Part shown: piece after piece, positions 32,717 to 42,129 of the stretch
Layout of the letters: every line of letters starts with the position of its first letter
Numbering within the stretch: position 1 is the first letter of the stretch
Origin: Fusarium oxysporum f. sp. lycopersici 4287
Taxonomy: Eukaryota > Ascomycota > Sordariomycetes > Hypocreales > Nectriaceae
Length of the DNA stretch: 64,000 nt
Reading direction: 5' to 3'
NCBI RefSeq assembly: GCF_000149955.1
Contig: NC_030989.1
Span: 2,799,839-2,863,838 of the forward strand
Made by a program: the position numbers and the translations under genes
Notes under the pieces: model-generated
Told to the model about the DNA's origin: nothing
The model's database searches: none
The model's input: the letters and a program-made list of their open reading frames with translations, nothing else

Positions 32717-33314
32717 TCAAACAGAGCGACCGGGGCTGATAGACCTCCGATAACCATGGCCAACTGACGCGCGACTATTATGTACTCTAGCCCTCCATAT
32801 CTCCTCAGCTTCGTGCATGGCATTATCCTCTGTTACTATAACCCTACCCCTAACCACTTTGTCGTGCTCTATCGGGTTCCTGATTATGAATGAAGATTCG
32901 TGATAGGGATTGAATCGTGATCCACTGTATGACGACCCTTTGGCATAGTTGCTCTTAGTAACATTGATTTTCCGCAACAGCTCGAGATCGCTGCTGAGAA
33001 CCTCATTTGGACCAACCCTGACCAAAGAGCCACGCTTTTCGTTAAGCTCGAGTTGGGCTTCGTACTTCTTGCCGCTTATTGCCAATCGGGCCAGTCATAG
33101 ATATGAGAACTTGGCCAAGGAAGGCCCTGGGACATGACGTAGACGACACCATGAGACAGCGGAAGACACAATGTACCAAGCGACGATGGCGATAGCCCAC
33201 CGATAGTCGAATTTGAGGTACCGAAAGAACATCTCGCTGAGATTTATCGTTTATAGAAGGAATACAGACGACCTTAACAGCGAGAATAAGTGGCAGGTCT
33301 GGAGTTATATCCAT
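32717..33314 (-). pseudogene. cytochrome P450 N-terminal relic
   Basis: On the minus strand one frame reads a membrane anchor (WAIAIVAWYIVSSAVSW), the Pro-rich hinge VPGPSLAKFSYL, a TGA stop at about 33095, then [39 protein letters not shown] and FNPYHESSF, the standard order at the start of fungal microsomal P450s. After RNPIEHDK the family resemblance fades and the frame ends at 32717. The I-helix, ExxR and heme-Cys regions are absent from the window, so over two thirds of the gene is gone. An ATG at 33314 begins a neighbouring frame (MDITPDLPLILAV) that may be the original start, now out of phase. Origin as a P450 is well supported; it cannot encode an enzyme. Confidence 0.7.
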
Positions 33315-34270
33315 CAGCTACCCCTATTGTTGGCCGCGACGATCCCACTTTAGCTTTCAGCTGGTATGCATGTTGGCCTTGGCTATGACGCTGGCGTGAG
33401 TTATTACTGGAGTTCTTTTGGGTTGTTATTTGGGTCTTGGTGACAGAGTTATTTTAGATGCATATGAGGCGGCTGAGACATCCCATGAAAAAACGTCGAT
33501 TACCGCCCATTAGTTATTAATTGTCTGATGCAAAATCCCCCACGCAGGATTCACGTATTGATAAGCATAACTTCAAAACACGGAAACCCGCTCGTGGTCG
33601 CTGTCAGGTCTCCTTCCAAGCCACTTGTATCATTTTTGCTTGGCCATCAGCAAGATGTTGTCAGAAAAGATTAACCATTTCGGTAATGGTGATCAATTAT
33701 CACGCCTAGAGTTCTTTTTGCAGCCTGTAAGTGTCTCAGGCGTGTGATATTTATTGCTCTGTGCTGATAAGCTTCGTATGACCGTAGTGACTCGATCTTA
33801 TACTCCATATACCCATCAACTGTGAGCCGTCAGACGTCACTTTGAGTGTTTTCCGGTAATACCTTGACTACTGACGCAGGGGTATGGTCTAAGTAATATT
33901 CTAACTCTACTTTTCCTTTTTTTCGCCTTGTATGAATAGTCTCTAGTCAATTGGCAAAGCCCCTCTTAAAACAGGTAGGTAAGCACATTATTGGTCTGGC
34001 AGTCGCGAACTTTTGAGACTATTGAGGCGCTGCTGCAATCAATCCAATAGCGACACTATAAAATATGCTTAAGTGCGACTGAACTCTGTCTGTATGGCCC
34101 GTGTGGTCAAACTATTGAGTCCAGACCCCCATCGTCATTTTAAAGCACAGAATAAAAAGGGTGAATGTCCCCAATTTGCGCTCGTGTCTTGGTTTCACCT
34201 TTGGTCCATTCGCTCATTTTTATTTAACCCCCCCACGCTCATTTATTTTGTTTGTCGAGATCATCGCAAG
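33315..34270. other. intergenic, no supported gene
   Basis: Nearly 1 kb between the P450 relic and the interrupted secreted-protein gene, which are divergent. No recognisable domain, RNA or repeat. Confidence 0.4.
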
Positions 34271-36490
34271 ATGGTTTTCAAACAAGTTGATTGTTGCTGC
34301 CTTTGCAGCTTTGGCTTCGGTGGCCAATGCAAGCCCCTGTAAGCCATCGTCTACCAAGGCCATCACTACATCTGCCACCGAAACTGCTTCTGCTGGCTTT
34401 ACATCCAAGACTAGCACTTCTGTCGAGACTAGCACTGCGATTACTGAGAGCGGGACTGTGATCGAGAATGAGACAGCGGCCACGGCGACCAGGGTTCAAA
34501 TCCACGACACTCCACGACACATTTGTGAATATGGCGTGGATATGGATGCTGACTAATAATTTCGATGTGGAATGGGTGGAAATGGATCCATTATGGAAAT
34601 GGATCCATATTGTGGAATTCGTGGAATGGAAACCTACTTCGTCCAACAATGGTAATTAATGGGTCCCGCCCGCCCTCGGTGACGTCAATGTTTTTGTCAT
34701 TGGTCCATTAAAATCCGCCGTTGCTTGACGCAAAGGCAACACACCCACCGACGTTCCTGTTTCTTGTTATGCTGGATATTCGTAGCCGAACCGATATACC
34801 TATAGACGCGCCTTGCCGTCTCTCTCCGTCAAGATCCAGCTTTTGTAGAGCTGAAAGAGCCGTTGATTGTCCTCTTCTGTTCGTTCTGGAACGGATGTGG
34901 TTGACTTGGTAGGATGGGGAGTGGCCATTTCGATTTGGGGTAGTAACGCGAGTAACAGTGAAGCCCCCAGAATGGACTCATTGTGTACGGAGGAAAATGG
35001 GGTGGCAAATCGATGTTGTGTTGTTGTGGGTGATAGAAAGTACTTAGGATATGCGGGATTTCACAAGGAAATCAAGGTATTTTCGAACCCCACCTAAAAT
35101 ATTCCACGATTTCCACATGTGGAACATGTGGAAGGGGCTTCGTGGCGTGGATATGGAAATGCTGAAGCCCACGTGGAATGGAATGGAATGGATATGGATC
35201 CACATTATGGATCCATATGTGGATTTCGTGGTATGGATTTGAACCCTGACGGCGACTGATGCTACCACAGAGGCTCTCAGCACTGAAGCCTCGACGACCG
35301 TTTCCGAGAGTGCTACCACAACCGCGACGGTTGACGAGCCTCTGCTCACCAACACTGGCTTCGAAGATGGCACGACCACCCCGTGGCAGTTGCTAACGCA
35401 GCACGAAGACAGCTTGGTTCTCGGTAGCGGCTATCAGAGCCCAGCCTCTGGTAAAGTCCAGTTTGGAGACGAAGATGGCAGCCAGTACTCCAATCTTATT
35501 ATCCAAAAGATCAACAAGAAAGCACTCCAAGCGGGCTCATATGTCCTCGAGGGCCGTACCCGCGTCGACGAGTACAGCCAAAGCGGCGACGGCTGCAGTA
35601 CCATCATCACCGCTTGCCTCACGGGAGGTACAGGAAGCTGGGTTCCCGTGCCGGCTTCGCTTTCGCGGGCAAGCGCTGAGACTTCCGTCGGTCACTGGTC
35701 CCAGATAGACACTACGTGTACCTTCACCGAAGAGATGCTGTCTGCGGATGCCGACATCAGCGTTGTGTTTGGGTTCTACTGTGCTAATTCGGGTGCCTAC
35801 CTCGACTCTGTTGAGCTCAAGCCAGCTGCTGTAATCCCCAATACCGACACTACCACGGTTGCCACCAACAGTGAGACTAGTATGATAATTACTACCACTC
35901 AAGCGACTACAATGGCAACCTCCATTGAGGGCTCAACAATCGCTACCGAGACTGCTACCACGACCACAGCAACCGATGCAGACCCAACACCTCTTCTCAT
36001 CAACGGCAGCTTCGATCTCGACACTACTGAGCCCTGGCTATCGACTCGCTCCGAGTCCGTTGACCGCGACACCAACAGCCCCTTCGAAGGCCCAGCTTCT
36101 GGACGACTCGTGTTTGGAGTCGATGGCGGCCAGGCGTACAACAAGTACTTTTACCAAAAGATCGACACGAAGGACCTCAAGGCAGCCTCTTACCGCCTCT
36201 CTGGTTTCGTCCGCGTCGACTACTACACCAACAGCATAAATGGCGACGGATGCAATTCGATGGCGGTTGGCTGTACCCTTGGAGACCCAAACAACCTCGA
36301 TCGTGTCCCGGGCTCAACTGTAATGGGCACTCCTAGCGTCGCCGTGGATAACTGGTTCCCGCTGGATACAACTTGCACGCTTACGGAGGAGATGTTGTCT
36401 CAGTATGACTATGTTAGCGTTACTTTTGGATTCAGCTGCGCCGAGGTCGGTGCCAACCTCGACGCTGTGGCATTCCAGGAAGTTGTTTAG
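34271..36490 (+). pseudogene. secreted two-module beta-sandwich (CBM-like) protein, interrupted by a MITE
   Basis: The 5' part encodes a signal peptide (NKLIVAAFAALASVANAS) and a Thr/Ser/Glu-rich spacer up to 34489. The 3' part from 35249 encodes the rest of the spacer and two similar modules: one from PLLTNTGFEDGTTTPWQ to SVVFGFYCANSGAYLDSVEL, another from PLLINGSFDLDTTEPW to SVTFGFSCAEVGANLDAVAF, ending TAG 36490. Their form (N-terminal 'N-x-x-F-E/D', paired Cys, final 'LDxVxF') recalls carbohydrate-binding CenC/CBM4_9-type jelly rolls of fungal wall proteins. A 759-bp element separates the halves and brings stops. The flanks meet in the same phase once the insertion and one 8-bp duplication are discounted. 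A second lesion lies at the start: the ATG at 34271 is one base out of phase with the signal peptide. The 3' ORF may still be transcribed. Confidence 0.75.
34490..35248. mobile_element. non-autonomous hAT-type element (MITE), 759 bp
   Basis: Perfect 15-bp terminal inverted repeats CAGGGTTCAAATCCA at 34490-34504 and, inverted, 35234-35248. Perfect 8-bp target duplication ACGGCGAC at 34482-34489 and 35249-35256. Eight-bp duplications with CAGGG ends are diagnostic of the hAT superfamily. Subterminal DNA is rich in short motifs: tandem TCCACGACAC at 34501-34520, GGATCCAT and TGGAATGGA near both ends, and GGCGTGGATATGGA near both ends in the same orientation. There is no transposase frame, so it would need help from an autonomous relative. 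It interrupts the secreted-protein gene inside a Thr-rich spacer. Confidence 0.92.
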
Positions 36491-36566
36491 CATACTCACA
36501 TACTGCCTGTGTTGAATTCCTTTACTGTGTATATGATTCAGCTATATAATTAGTCTTCTCAACAGA

Positions 36567-37657
36567 TCAGGTGAGTTCACTCATTAAATCTTGGTCTGCC
36601 CGTGCTTTTACGAAATAACTCCGTGGTCCCTGGAAGCTGACTCTCTTATCCGCACTAGTGTAAGATTCTAGATCTTCACCGCGCTCAGGTTCACAAGGTT
36701 TAGGCTGAATAGTCCCTGCGAGGGACTGCTGAAGACATGCCCTCACCTCCTCTAGTAGTTCCCCGGCATCGGCATTACATGTCAAGTGTCCACATGCCAT
36801 CAAAACACGACCTAGAATCTTAGCAACACAAAACTGTCTGGGTTTGTTTCTGTACATACTTTGGCTCTCTGTAAAATTCCATCCTTTGACGAGTCTTTGA
36901 AGCCTCTTGATGGTTGCAACATAGTTTTTAATATTTCCCTCTATGGGGAACAATATAGGGGCGTGCTCGTATACTGTGTCTCCAACAAAGAGAAATCTTT
37001 CCTGGGCATCCCAGATAGCGAGTTGGTCTGGGGTATGACCGGGAGCATGATATAGCACAAGGCCTAGATCATTGCCGGCACTATCAGTAATTGACTGGCC
37101 GTCCTCAGCCCAAACAGTCACGGAATACTTGGGCGTATTCATTCCAACAAAGCGACAGAGAGACGAAGTTGGCAGTCTATCTGGACTGGCGATAAAATCT
37201 TTATCGTAAGAACTAGCCACAACAGAGGTGGTTGATGACTCTGTAAAATGCATAATCCCGCCTAGCCAGAAATAGTCAGTCTCAAGCCAGCGTCCAGGCA
37301 AGCTTTGACCCACTTACCAATATGGTCGTAGTGGCAATGAGTGCAAATCACGGTGTAGTTTTTGGTGCCTCCCGGGTTAAGAGGTTGACTGTCGTTGTCT
37401 GCGACGGAATACTCTTCGATGAAATGCCGGAGGGACGTGAAGTCAGCATCGGAAGAATTGTGTGGGCCCCCGCAACCGGTATCAATTAGGACGACTGTAG
37501 AGGCGTAAAGGCGCACGTAAATAAACGGATTCTCGCCCCATTTGTCGTCCTCGGTGATATAAAAAAGATTCTTGGTGAGTTTGCGGCAGGTAAAATATGT
37601 ATCCTTGGGTGCTTTGTCTGCGGATCCAGGGTCCGGAGGACCGAGCTTGTAGCACAT
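36567..37657 (-). CDS. metallo-beta-lactamase-fold hydrolase
   Basis: Two exons, 37657-37318 and 37261-36567 (56-nt intron), give 344 residues. The intron join completes ICTHCHYDHIGG, the H-x-H-x-D-H zinc motif. Other signatures: VVLIDTGCGGPH before it, YHAPGHTPDQLAIWD (third-motif His), LFVGDTVYEHAPI (bridging Asp) and a late MACGHLTCNADAG His. Members hydrolyse thioesters, lactones, lactams or similar using one or two metal ions; the fungal group is diverse. No signal peptide, so likely cytosolic. It converges on the interrupted secreted-protein gene with 76 bp between stops. Detoxification or secondary metabolism are possible roles but no partner gene is adjacent. Confidence 0.88.
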
Positions 37658-38128
37658 AGTTGTCTCTTGTCTCCAGATGAGGGGTGACTGATTGGGTGGA
37701 GAGTGACAGATATCGCCAGGGAGAAGAGCTGGTTTTAATATGGCATCATGTGGGGTAATTAAAGCTAGGACGCTTCGGGGTATTGAAATGCATGTTTAGA
37801 ACCTGAGAAGGTCTTTTTCACTATTTATCTGATGAACAGACGGTATAGTATCATTGAGAGGTTTTTGCTAATAGTTATTTTCGCTGTCAAAGAGTTTTTA
37901 TGTGTATGTCTCTGATTGGTTGCGAGATTTTTGTGTCTGGAATAAGTAGTTAACCCCTGATGTTTTCGTAATCTCGGAATCTTATCGCTGATACTTCAAC
38001 GTGCTCGCTGGTGCATGACCGCATCAATTCATTTTTGACATGCGAAATAAAACGAAACATTAGGTATATAGATGCTTGGACACAAAGTGTGACGACTGAA
38101 TGCATTCAGGTTCACAGTTCTGTAACAT
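37658..38128. other. intergenic, no supported gene
   Basis: 471 bp with the promoter of the metallo-hydrolase gene. No further structure recognised. Confidence 0.4.
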
Positions 38129-38542
38129 ATGATATGGTGTGCAAAGCTGAAAATAATCCCTGCCATATGCATCAGGGAAAACAATAAGCGCCGGGCATGC
38201 GTTGACAGACTTCTCGAGGTTAAAAACACTCACATCGATGCTCAGCCAGGCTCATGGGATGAGGGTCTGCTGGAAAGGGCGACCAGAGGTGGTTATGGGC
38301 AAATAATTAGAATGCTAGTTGAGAGGGCTGCCAAAATCAGCAAGAAAATGGTAGATACAGCATTAGTGTTGGACAATTTAAGGGAGTGTGGAGGTAAAGA
38401 CAAAGTGCAAGAGGGAGGAGACGATGAAGAAGGTGTACAAGAGGAGGTACACGATCAGGAGCTAGGAGATAAGGAGGAAATATGGCCTAGTCTCAACCCT
38501 CCAGATATTGGAGGTATATACATGCCACCTTTTTCATTATAA
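38129..38542 (+). pseudogene. ankyrin-repeat C-terminal fragment
   Basis: A 137-codon frame whose middle resembles one or two ankyrin repeats as found at the C-terminus of fungal STAND proteins: ACVDRLLEVKNTHIDAQPGS, then LLERATRGGYGQIIRMLVER. It ends in an acidic low-complexity stretch. A stop lies three codons before its ATG, and nothing upstream supplies a NACHT or other N-terminal domain, so it is best read as a gene fragment. It could be a small expressed ORF; evidence for either is thin. Confidence 0.35.
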
Positions 38543-39230
38543 ACCTCCTTCAGGGAGCATGTCCATGGAAAGGGCGGCAGTATCGTACTGTTAGAACTAA
38601 TTCGACGACTATATCCATAGCTGATCGGTTACAGTCACAGGTTCATTAGTGGCTAGATGGTATTAGTCAAGTTTACAATTAATCTGAAATATAGCGATAA
38701 GAATCATACTACCCCCCGTTGCCTGACCATATAAATCAAAGGAGGTTCTGTTCCGTTACCTTGCATGGCTCGAGATTATGGCTATCATTTTTGAAAAGAT
38801 CAAAAGAGGGTTCGCAGACCGTCTACGACACACTTTCGAGGTTTCGTGGGATAGGATGCAGTCGATACCCAACGGATCGAAGCATCGTATTATCGGCAAA
38901 CAAACCTCAATCATCAAAGCCTTCGTGTGTCTACAATATAACATAACCAGACAAATCCCAGTTAAAACCTTTTAAGCTTTGTAAACCGAGCCTCTAGGCT
39001 CTAGGTGGCTGACCAGTTTCAGGACTAAAGACTAACTCTATATGGACTAGTCTGCCTTATGATTGGACAACTCATCTCGGTTATGCAGTCTGACAAGTCT
39101 GACTGTCAGAAAGTTGTCAATATCAGCAGCTCTCTGTCATCTTTTCTCAACCGAAGCCAAAGTCGTCAGCTTTTCTCGCATACTGTCATTCTCTCAACTT
39201 CGCCGAGACCTCAGCATTTAGATTTCCACA
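38543..39230. other. intergenic, no supported gene
   Basis: 688 bp ending in the leader of the bZIP gene. No domain-bearing frame or RNA gene recognised. Confidence 0.4.
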
Positions 39231-40035
39231 ATGAAGCCTAACTGGGAGCCATTCGTGAAATCCACTGAAGATGATTGGACGGCTGTACCAGACCCCGCTC
39301 AGCGAAAGCGGATCCAGAACAGGCTGTCCCAACGAGCCAGGCGTATGTACCATAATAACACCATTACGCGGCAGTGTTCGGCTGATTCTGATTCCAGGGT
39401 CACGACTTGCTGGTAAACAGAAGCAAGCGGCACAGTATAAGGTTAATGAGGACGCGGGAGCCCTTGTGAGAAGAGATGCAGGTCCTAGTCTCGGGCAATC
39501 ATCTATAGAGGGCTCAAGCATGGCTGTCACAGACATGTTCGATGCAAGCCTCTTATATACCCAATACACATCTGAGCAACCCACGATGGACAGCCATTAC
39601 CTCATCTTGACCGACTTGACCGCCGCCACCGCCCTAGCCGTCATAGCCCAGCGTCTCGATCTCGACTGCCAGCAAATACCAGGTTTCAACATTAAAGCCC
39701 TAACCGACAGTCTTCCATCTGCTATAGCGCCCACTCAATTACAGAAGAGCATTCCTCACCTGTCATACCTGGACATGCTGCCCTGGGCATCATTGCGGGA
39801 CAAACTCCTCAAGTCTCTCTCTATTATTAACGAAGAGGAGTTTGCGCGTGATATGCAGTATGGAAGCTTAAAGGTATGGGGGACAGTACCGTGGGACCCG
39901 ATGGGATGGGAGGTTGGCGAAAGCTTTGCGAAGCGGTGGTGGTTTCTGATGGATAGTGGGATACTTCAGACGACTAACTTTTGGAGGTCTCAGCGGGGAG
40001 AGAGGCCATTAACTCTGGCATCCCTGCAAAGCTGA
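39231..40035 (+). CDS. bZIP-type transcription factor with DUF3425 domain
   Basis: Two exons, 39231-39342 and 39398-40035 (55-nt intron, GTATGT donor, CTGAT branch), give 249 residues. Exon 1 ends in a basic region, [18 protein letters not shown], with the Asn and Arg spacing of bZIP factors, completed by [10 protein letters not shown] from exon 2. The leucine zipper is weak or absent. From about residue 100 the protein is the DUF3425 domain ([70 protein letters not shown]). Such basic-region/DUF3425 proteins are abundant in Fusarium-type fungi and often sit beside metabolic genes. The dehydrogenase 310 bp downstream on the same strand is a candidate target. Confidence 0.85.
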
Positions 40036-40345
40036 ACGATTAATTCCTCTTCCATAAAACTAATTCCGTGGTCTTGTTAATTAGCTGGTACTTGCGAAAG
40101 AGCGCTGATGCAGGGGAATGCATTCTGACCGCAATTTGTCTGGGCTGCTTCAATCTGACAGTCTGAATGACCAGGGTGTCAGACTCATGAAGGAAACGAC
40201 AACATTGGATTGATAAGCTGAAACATATTCATATATAAAAAGAATAATAATATTTCTTCCCCGCAAGAAAATATTAGAGAAGACACATTTCCAGCATCAT
40301 TTTACTTAAACTCGACGTTCTGTCACTATCTCTTAACCTATCATC
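40036..40345 (+). promoter_or_regulatory. promoter of downstream SDR with TATA-like box
   Basis: A TATATAAAA run at 40232-40240 lies about 105 bp before the ATG at 40346, followed by a pyrimidine/A-rich leader (CACTATCTCTTAACC) just upstream of the start, a usual fungal core-promoter layout. Confidence 0.5.
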
Positions 40346-41323
40346 ATGCAAGCTGCCTGGACGCAACTATTCCCACCAAAGCCTACTTTCACCGAATACA
40401 ATGTTCCTTCACTAGAAGGCAGAGTCTTCATGGTGACGGGTGGAACTAATGGCGTCGGTCTAGAGCTAGTCAATATGCTGTACTCCAAAGGAGGCACAGT
40501 TTATCTCCCTGCCCGGTCCTCCGCCAAAGCACAAAAGACTATCGAGACCATCAAGGCCACACACCCAGAGAGTATCGGTGTCCTGAAGACTCTTCACATT
40601 GATCTCAATGATCTTACTTCCGTGGCAGCCTGTGCCTCTGCCTTCTTAGCGCAGGAGTCCCGTCTCGACGTGTTATGGAATAACGCGGGCATTAGCGCCA
40701 CACCGTCTAATGAAGTTACTGCCCAAGGATACGAGCCACAAATGGGAATAAATTGCTTGGCGCCATTCCTTCTCACCAAACTCCTACTCCCTGTCCTAAA
40801 GCAAACAGCAAGCAGTAACCCCGGACCCTCGACAAGGGTTATCTTCACAGGCTCAGGTGTAATGGACATGATGGCCCCGCCTGGAGGTATTCCGCTGGCT
40901 GAGCTTACTCCTGGCAAACAATCAAAAGACCCAACACATAACTACACCATTTCAAAGACGGGAAACTGGTTCCTCGCCTCTGAATTTGACCGGCGTGTGC
41001 GATCAGATGGAATCATTTTCATATGCCAGAACCCAGGCAACCTCTCGACGAATATCTGGGACCGCGTGCCGTGGCATCTCAGGGTACCGAACAAAGTCTT
41101 CTTGCACCCACCTAAACGAGGAGCTTATTCGGAGCTCTGGGCTGGTGTTAGCACAGAGATCAAGCTTGAGGACGGTGGTAGGTATGGTATTCCTTGGGGA
41201 AGATGGCACCCGAGCCCTAGAAAGGATCTTGTCCAGAGCTTGAAGACGAAAGAGGACGGTGGCAGTGGAATTGCGGGGGATTTTTGGGATTGGTGTGATC
41301 AACAAACAAGGAAGTATGTATAA
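40346..41323 (+). CDS. short-chain dehydrogenase, retinol-dehydrogenase/WWOX-like
   Basis: Single exon, 325 residues. Seen: cofactor loop VTGGTNGVGLELV near residue 31, LHIDLNDLTSV, LWNNAGIS (the NNAG motif), FTGSGVMDM with the catalytic Ser, and the YTISK Tyr/Lys pair, then NPGNLSTNIW. N-terminal MQAAWTQLFPPKPTFTE is the standard leader of this fungal SDR subgroup, which acts on retinol-like, polyketide or other hydrophobic carbonyls with NADP(H). No membrane segment. It follows the bZIP/DUF3425 gene on the same strand, which may regulate it. Substrate unknown. Confidence 0.92.
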   Translation: MQAAWTQLFPPKPTFTEYNVPSLEGRVFMVTGGTNGVGLELVNMLYSKGGTVYLPARSSAKAQKTIETIKATHPESIGVLKTLHIDLNDLTSVAACASAFLAQESRLDVLWNNAGISATPSNEVTAQGYEPQMGINCLAPFLLTKLLLPVLKQTASSNPGPSTRVIFTGSGVMDMMAPPGGIPLAELTPGKQSKDPTHNYTISKTGNWFLASEFDRRVRSDGIIFICQNPGNLSTNIWDRVPWHLRVPNKVFLHPPKRGAYSELWAGVSTEIKLEDGGRYGIPWGRWHPSPRKDLVQSLKTKEDGGSGIAGDFWDWCDQQTRKYV

Positions 41324-41534
41324 GTCGATAAGGTTCCTACGTATCAAGACGGGGTGTATCATCAACAGGGTATAGAATCACGGATAGATAATGGTATAGA
41401 TTGCAGGAAGGGAATTCCAATAATTTGTAGAACTTGCACCTTTATCATATTCATCCTGCATGTCTCCTATAAACCAGCATTCGTTTGTACTTCAAATAAC
41501 AGCGTTGTCTGTCAAATCTCCCTTCGCTACTTGT

Positions 41535-41975
41535 CTACACAGACTTCAACACGAAGTTCTGTAATTTACCCTCCTCATAAACCTCAACCTCTGTAAGCCT
41601 ACCCGTCTCCTCTATCTTTCCATCTCGAAGTTCGAACCTAATTACAGTTGGAATAGCTGATATGTTCCACGTGAGCTTGTGTGGGTTATCCGGCTTCTTC
41701 CACCTGTGGACTTGTCAGCCAACACTCTCCATACTGACTAGAATAGTCACCCACCCAGGCCGGGGACCAACGCTCTCGTAAATAGCCTTGGGCCCTTCCG
41801 GCTTATCAAAGGTCTCTTTCAGGAATGGTAAGGCAGCTCGAACGTCGGAGCACCACGGTGCACCGGTTTCCTCATCGTTGGAACTGGTGAGAATGACATA
41901 AATTGGCTCGTCACTCCTGGCAAGAGGAACTAGGTCCTCGGGACTCGACAACCGAACATCATTAAGGATCGGCAT
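41535..41975 (-). CDS. TXNDC17-like thioredoxin-fold protein
   Basis: Two exons, 41975-41755 and 41703-41535 (51-nt intron), give 129 residues, right for the DUF953/TXNDC17 (TRP14-like) family of cytosolic disulfide reductases. Seen: YVILTSSNDEETGAPWCSDV at the active site, VGPRPGWKKPDNPHK across the splice, and LTWNISAIPTVIRF with the cis-Pro loop. The active site reads Trp-Cys-Ser-Asp-Val: the second Cys of the normal WCxDC is replaced by Val, so ordinary disulfide exchange is unlikely. It is 154 bp from the NACHT-like/FGE gene end, on the same strand. Confidence 0.82.
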
Positions 41976-42129
41976 ATTCTCGGCTATTTTATTTTTCTTT
42001 TTGATACAGCGATATGTCTTAAGTTACGATTAGTGCGGGCTATTTATCCTTCTAGGCTGGTGGGGATCAAGGCGATGGTGTCATCAGACCCATCGATTAT
42101 TACACCGCAACCTGACTCATATCTCTTCT

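Noticed and set aside
34490..35248. Reading the 759-bp interruption as a long intron
   Set aside because: Its ends are CAGGG/CCCTG inverted repeats with an 8-bp duplication, not GT/AG; all other introns here are 45-73 nt.
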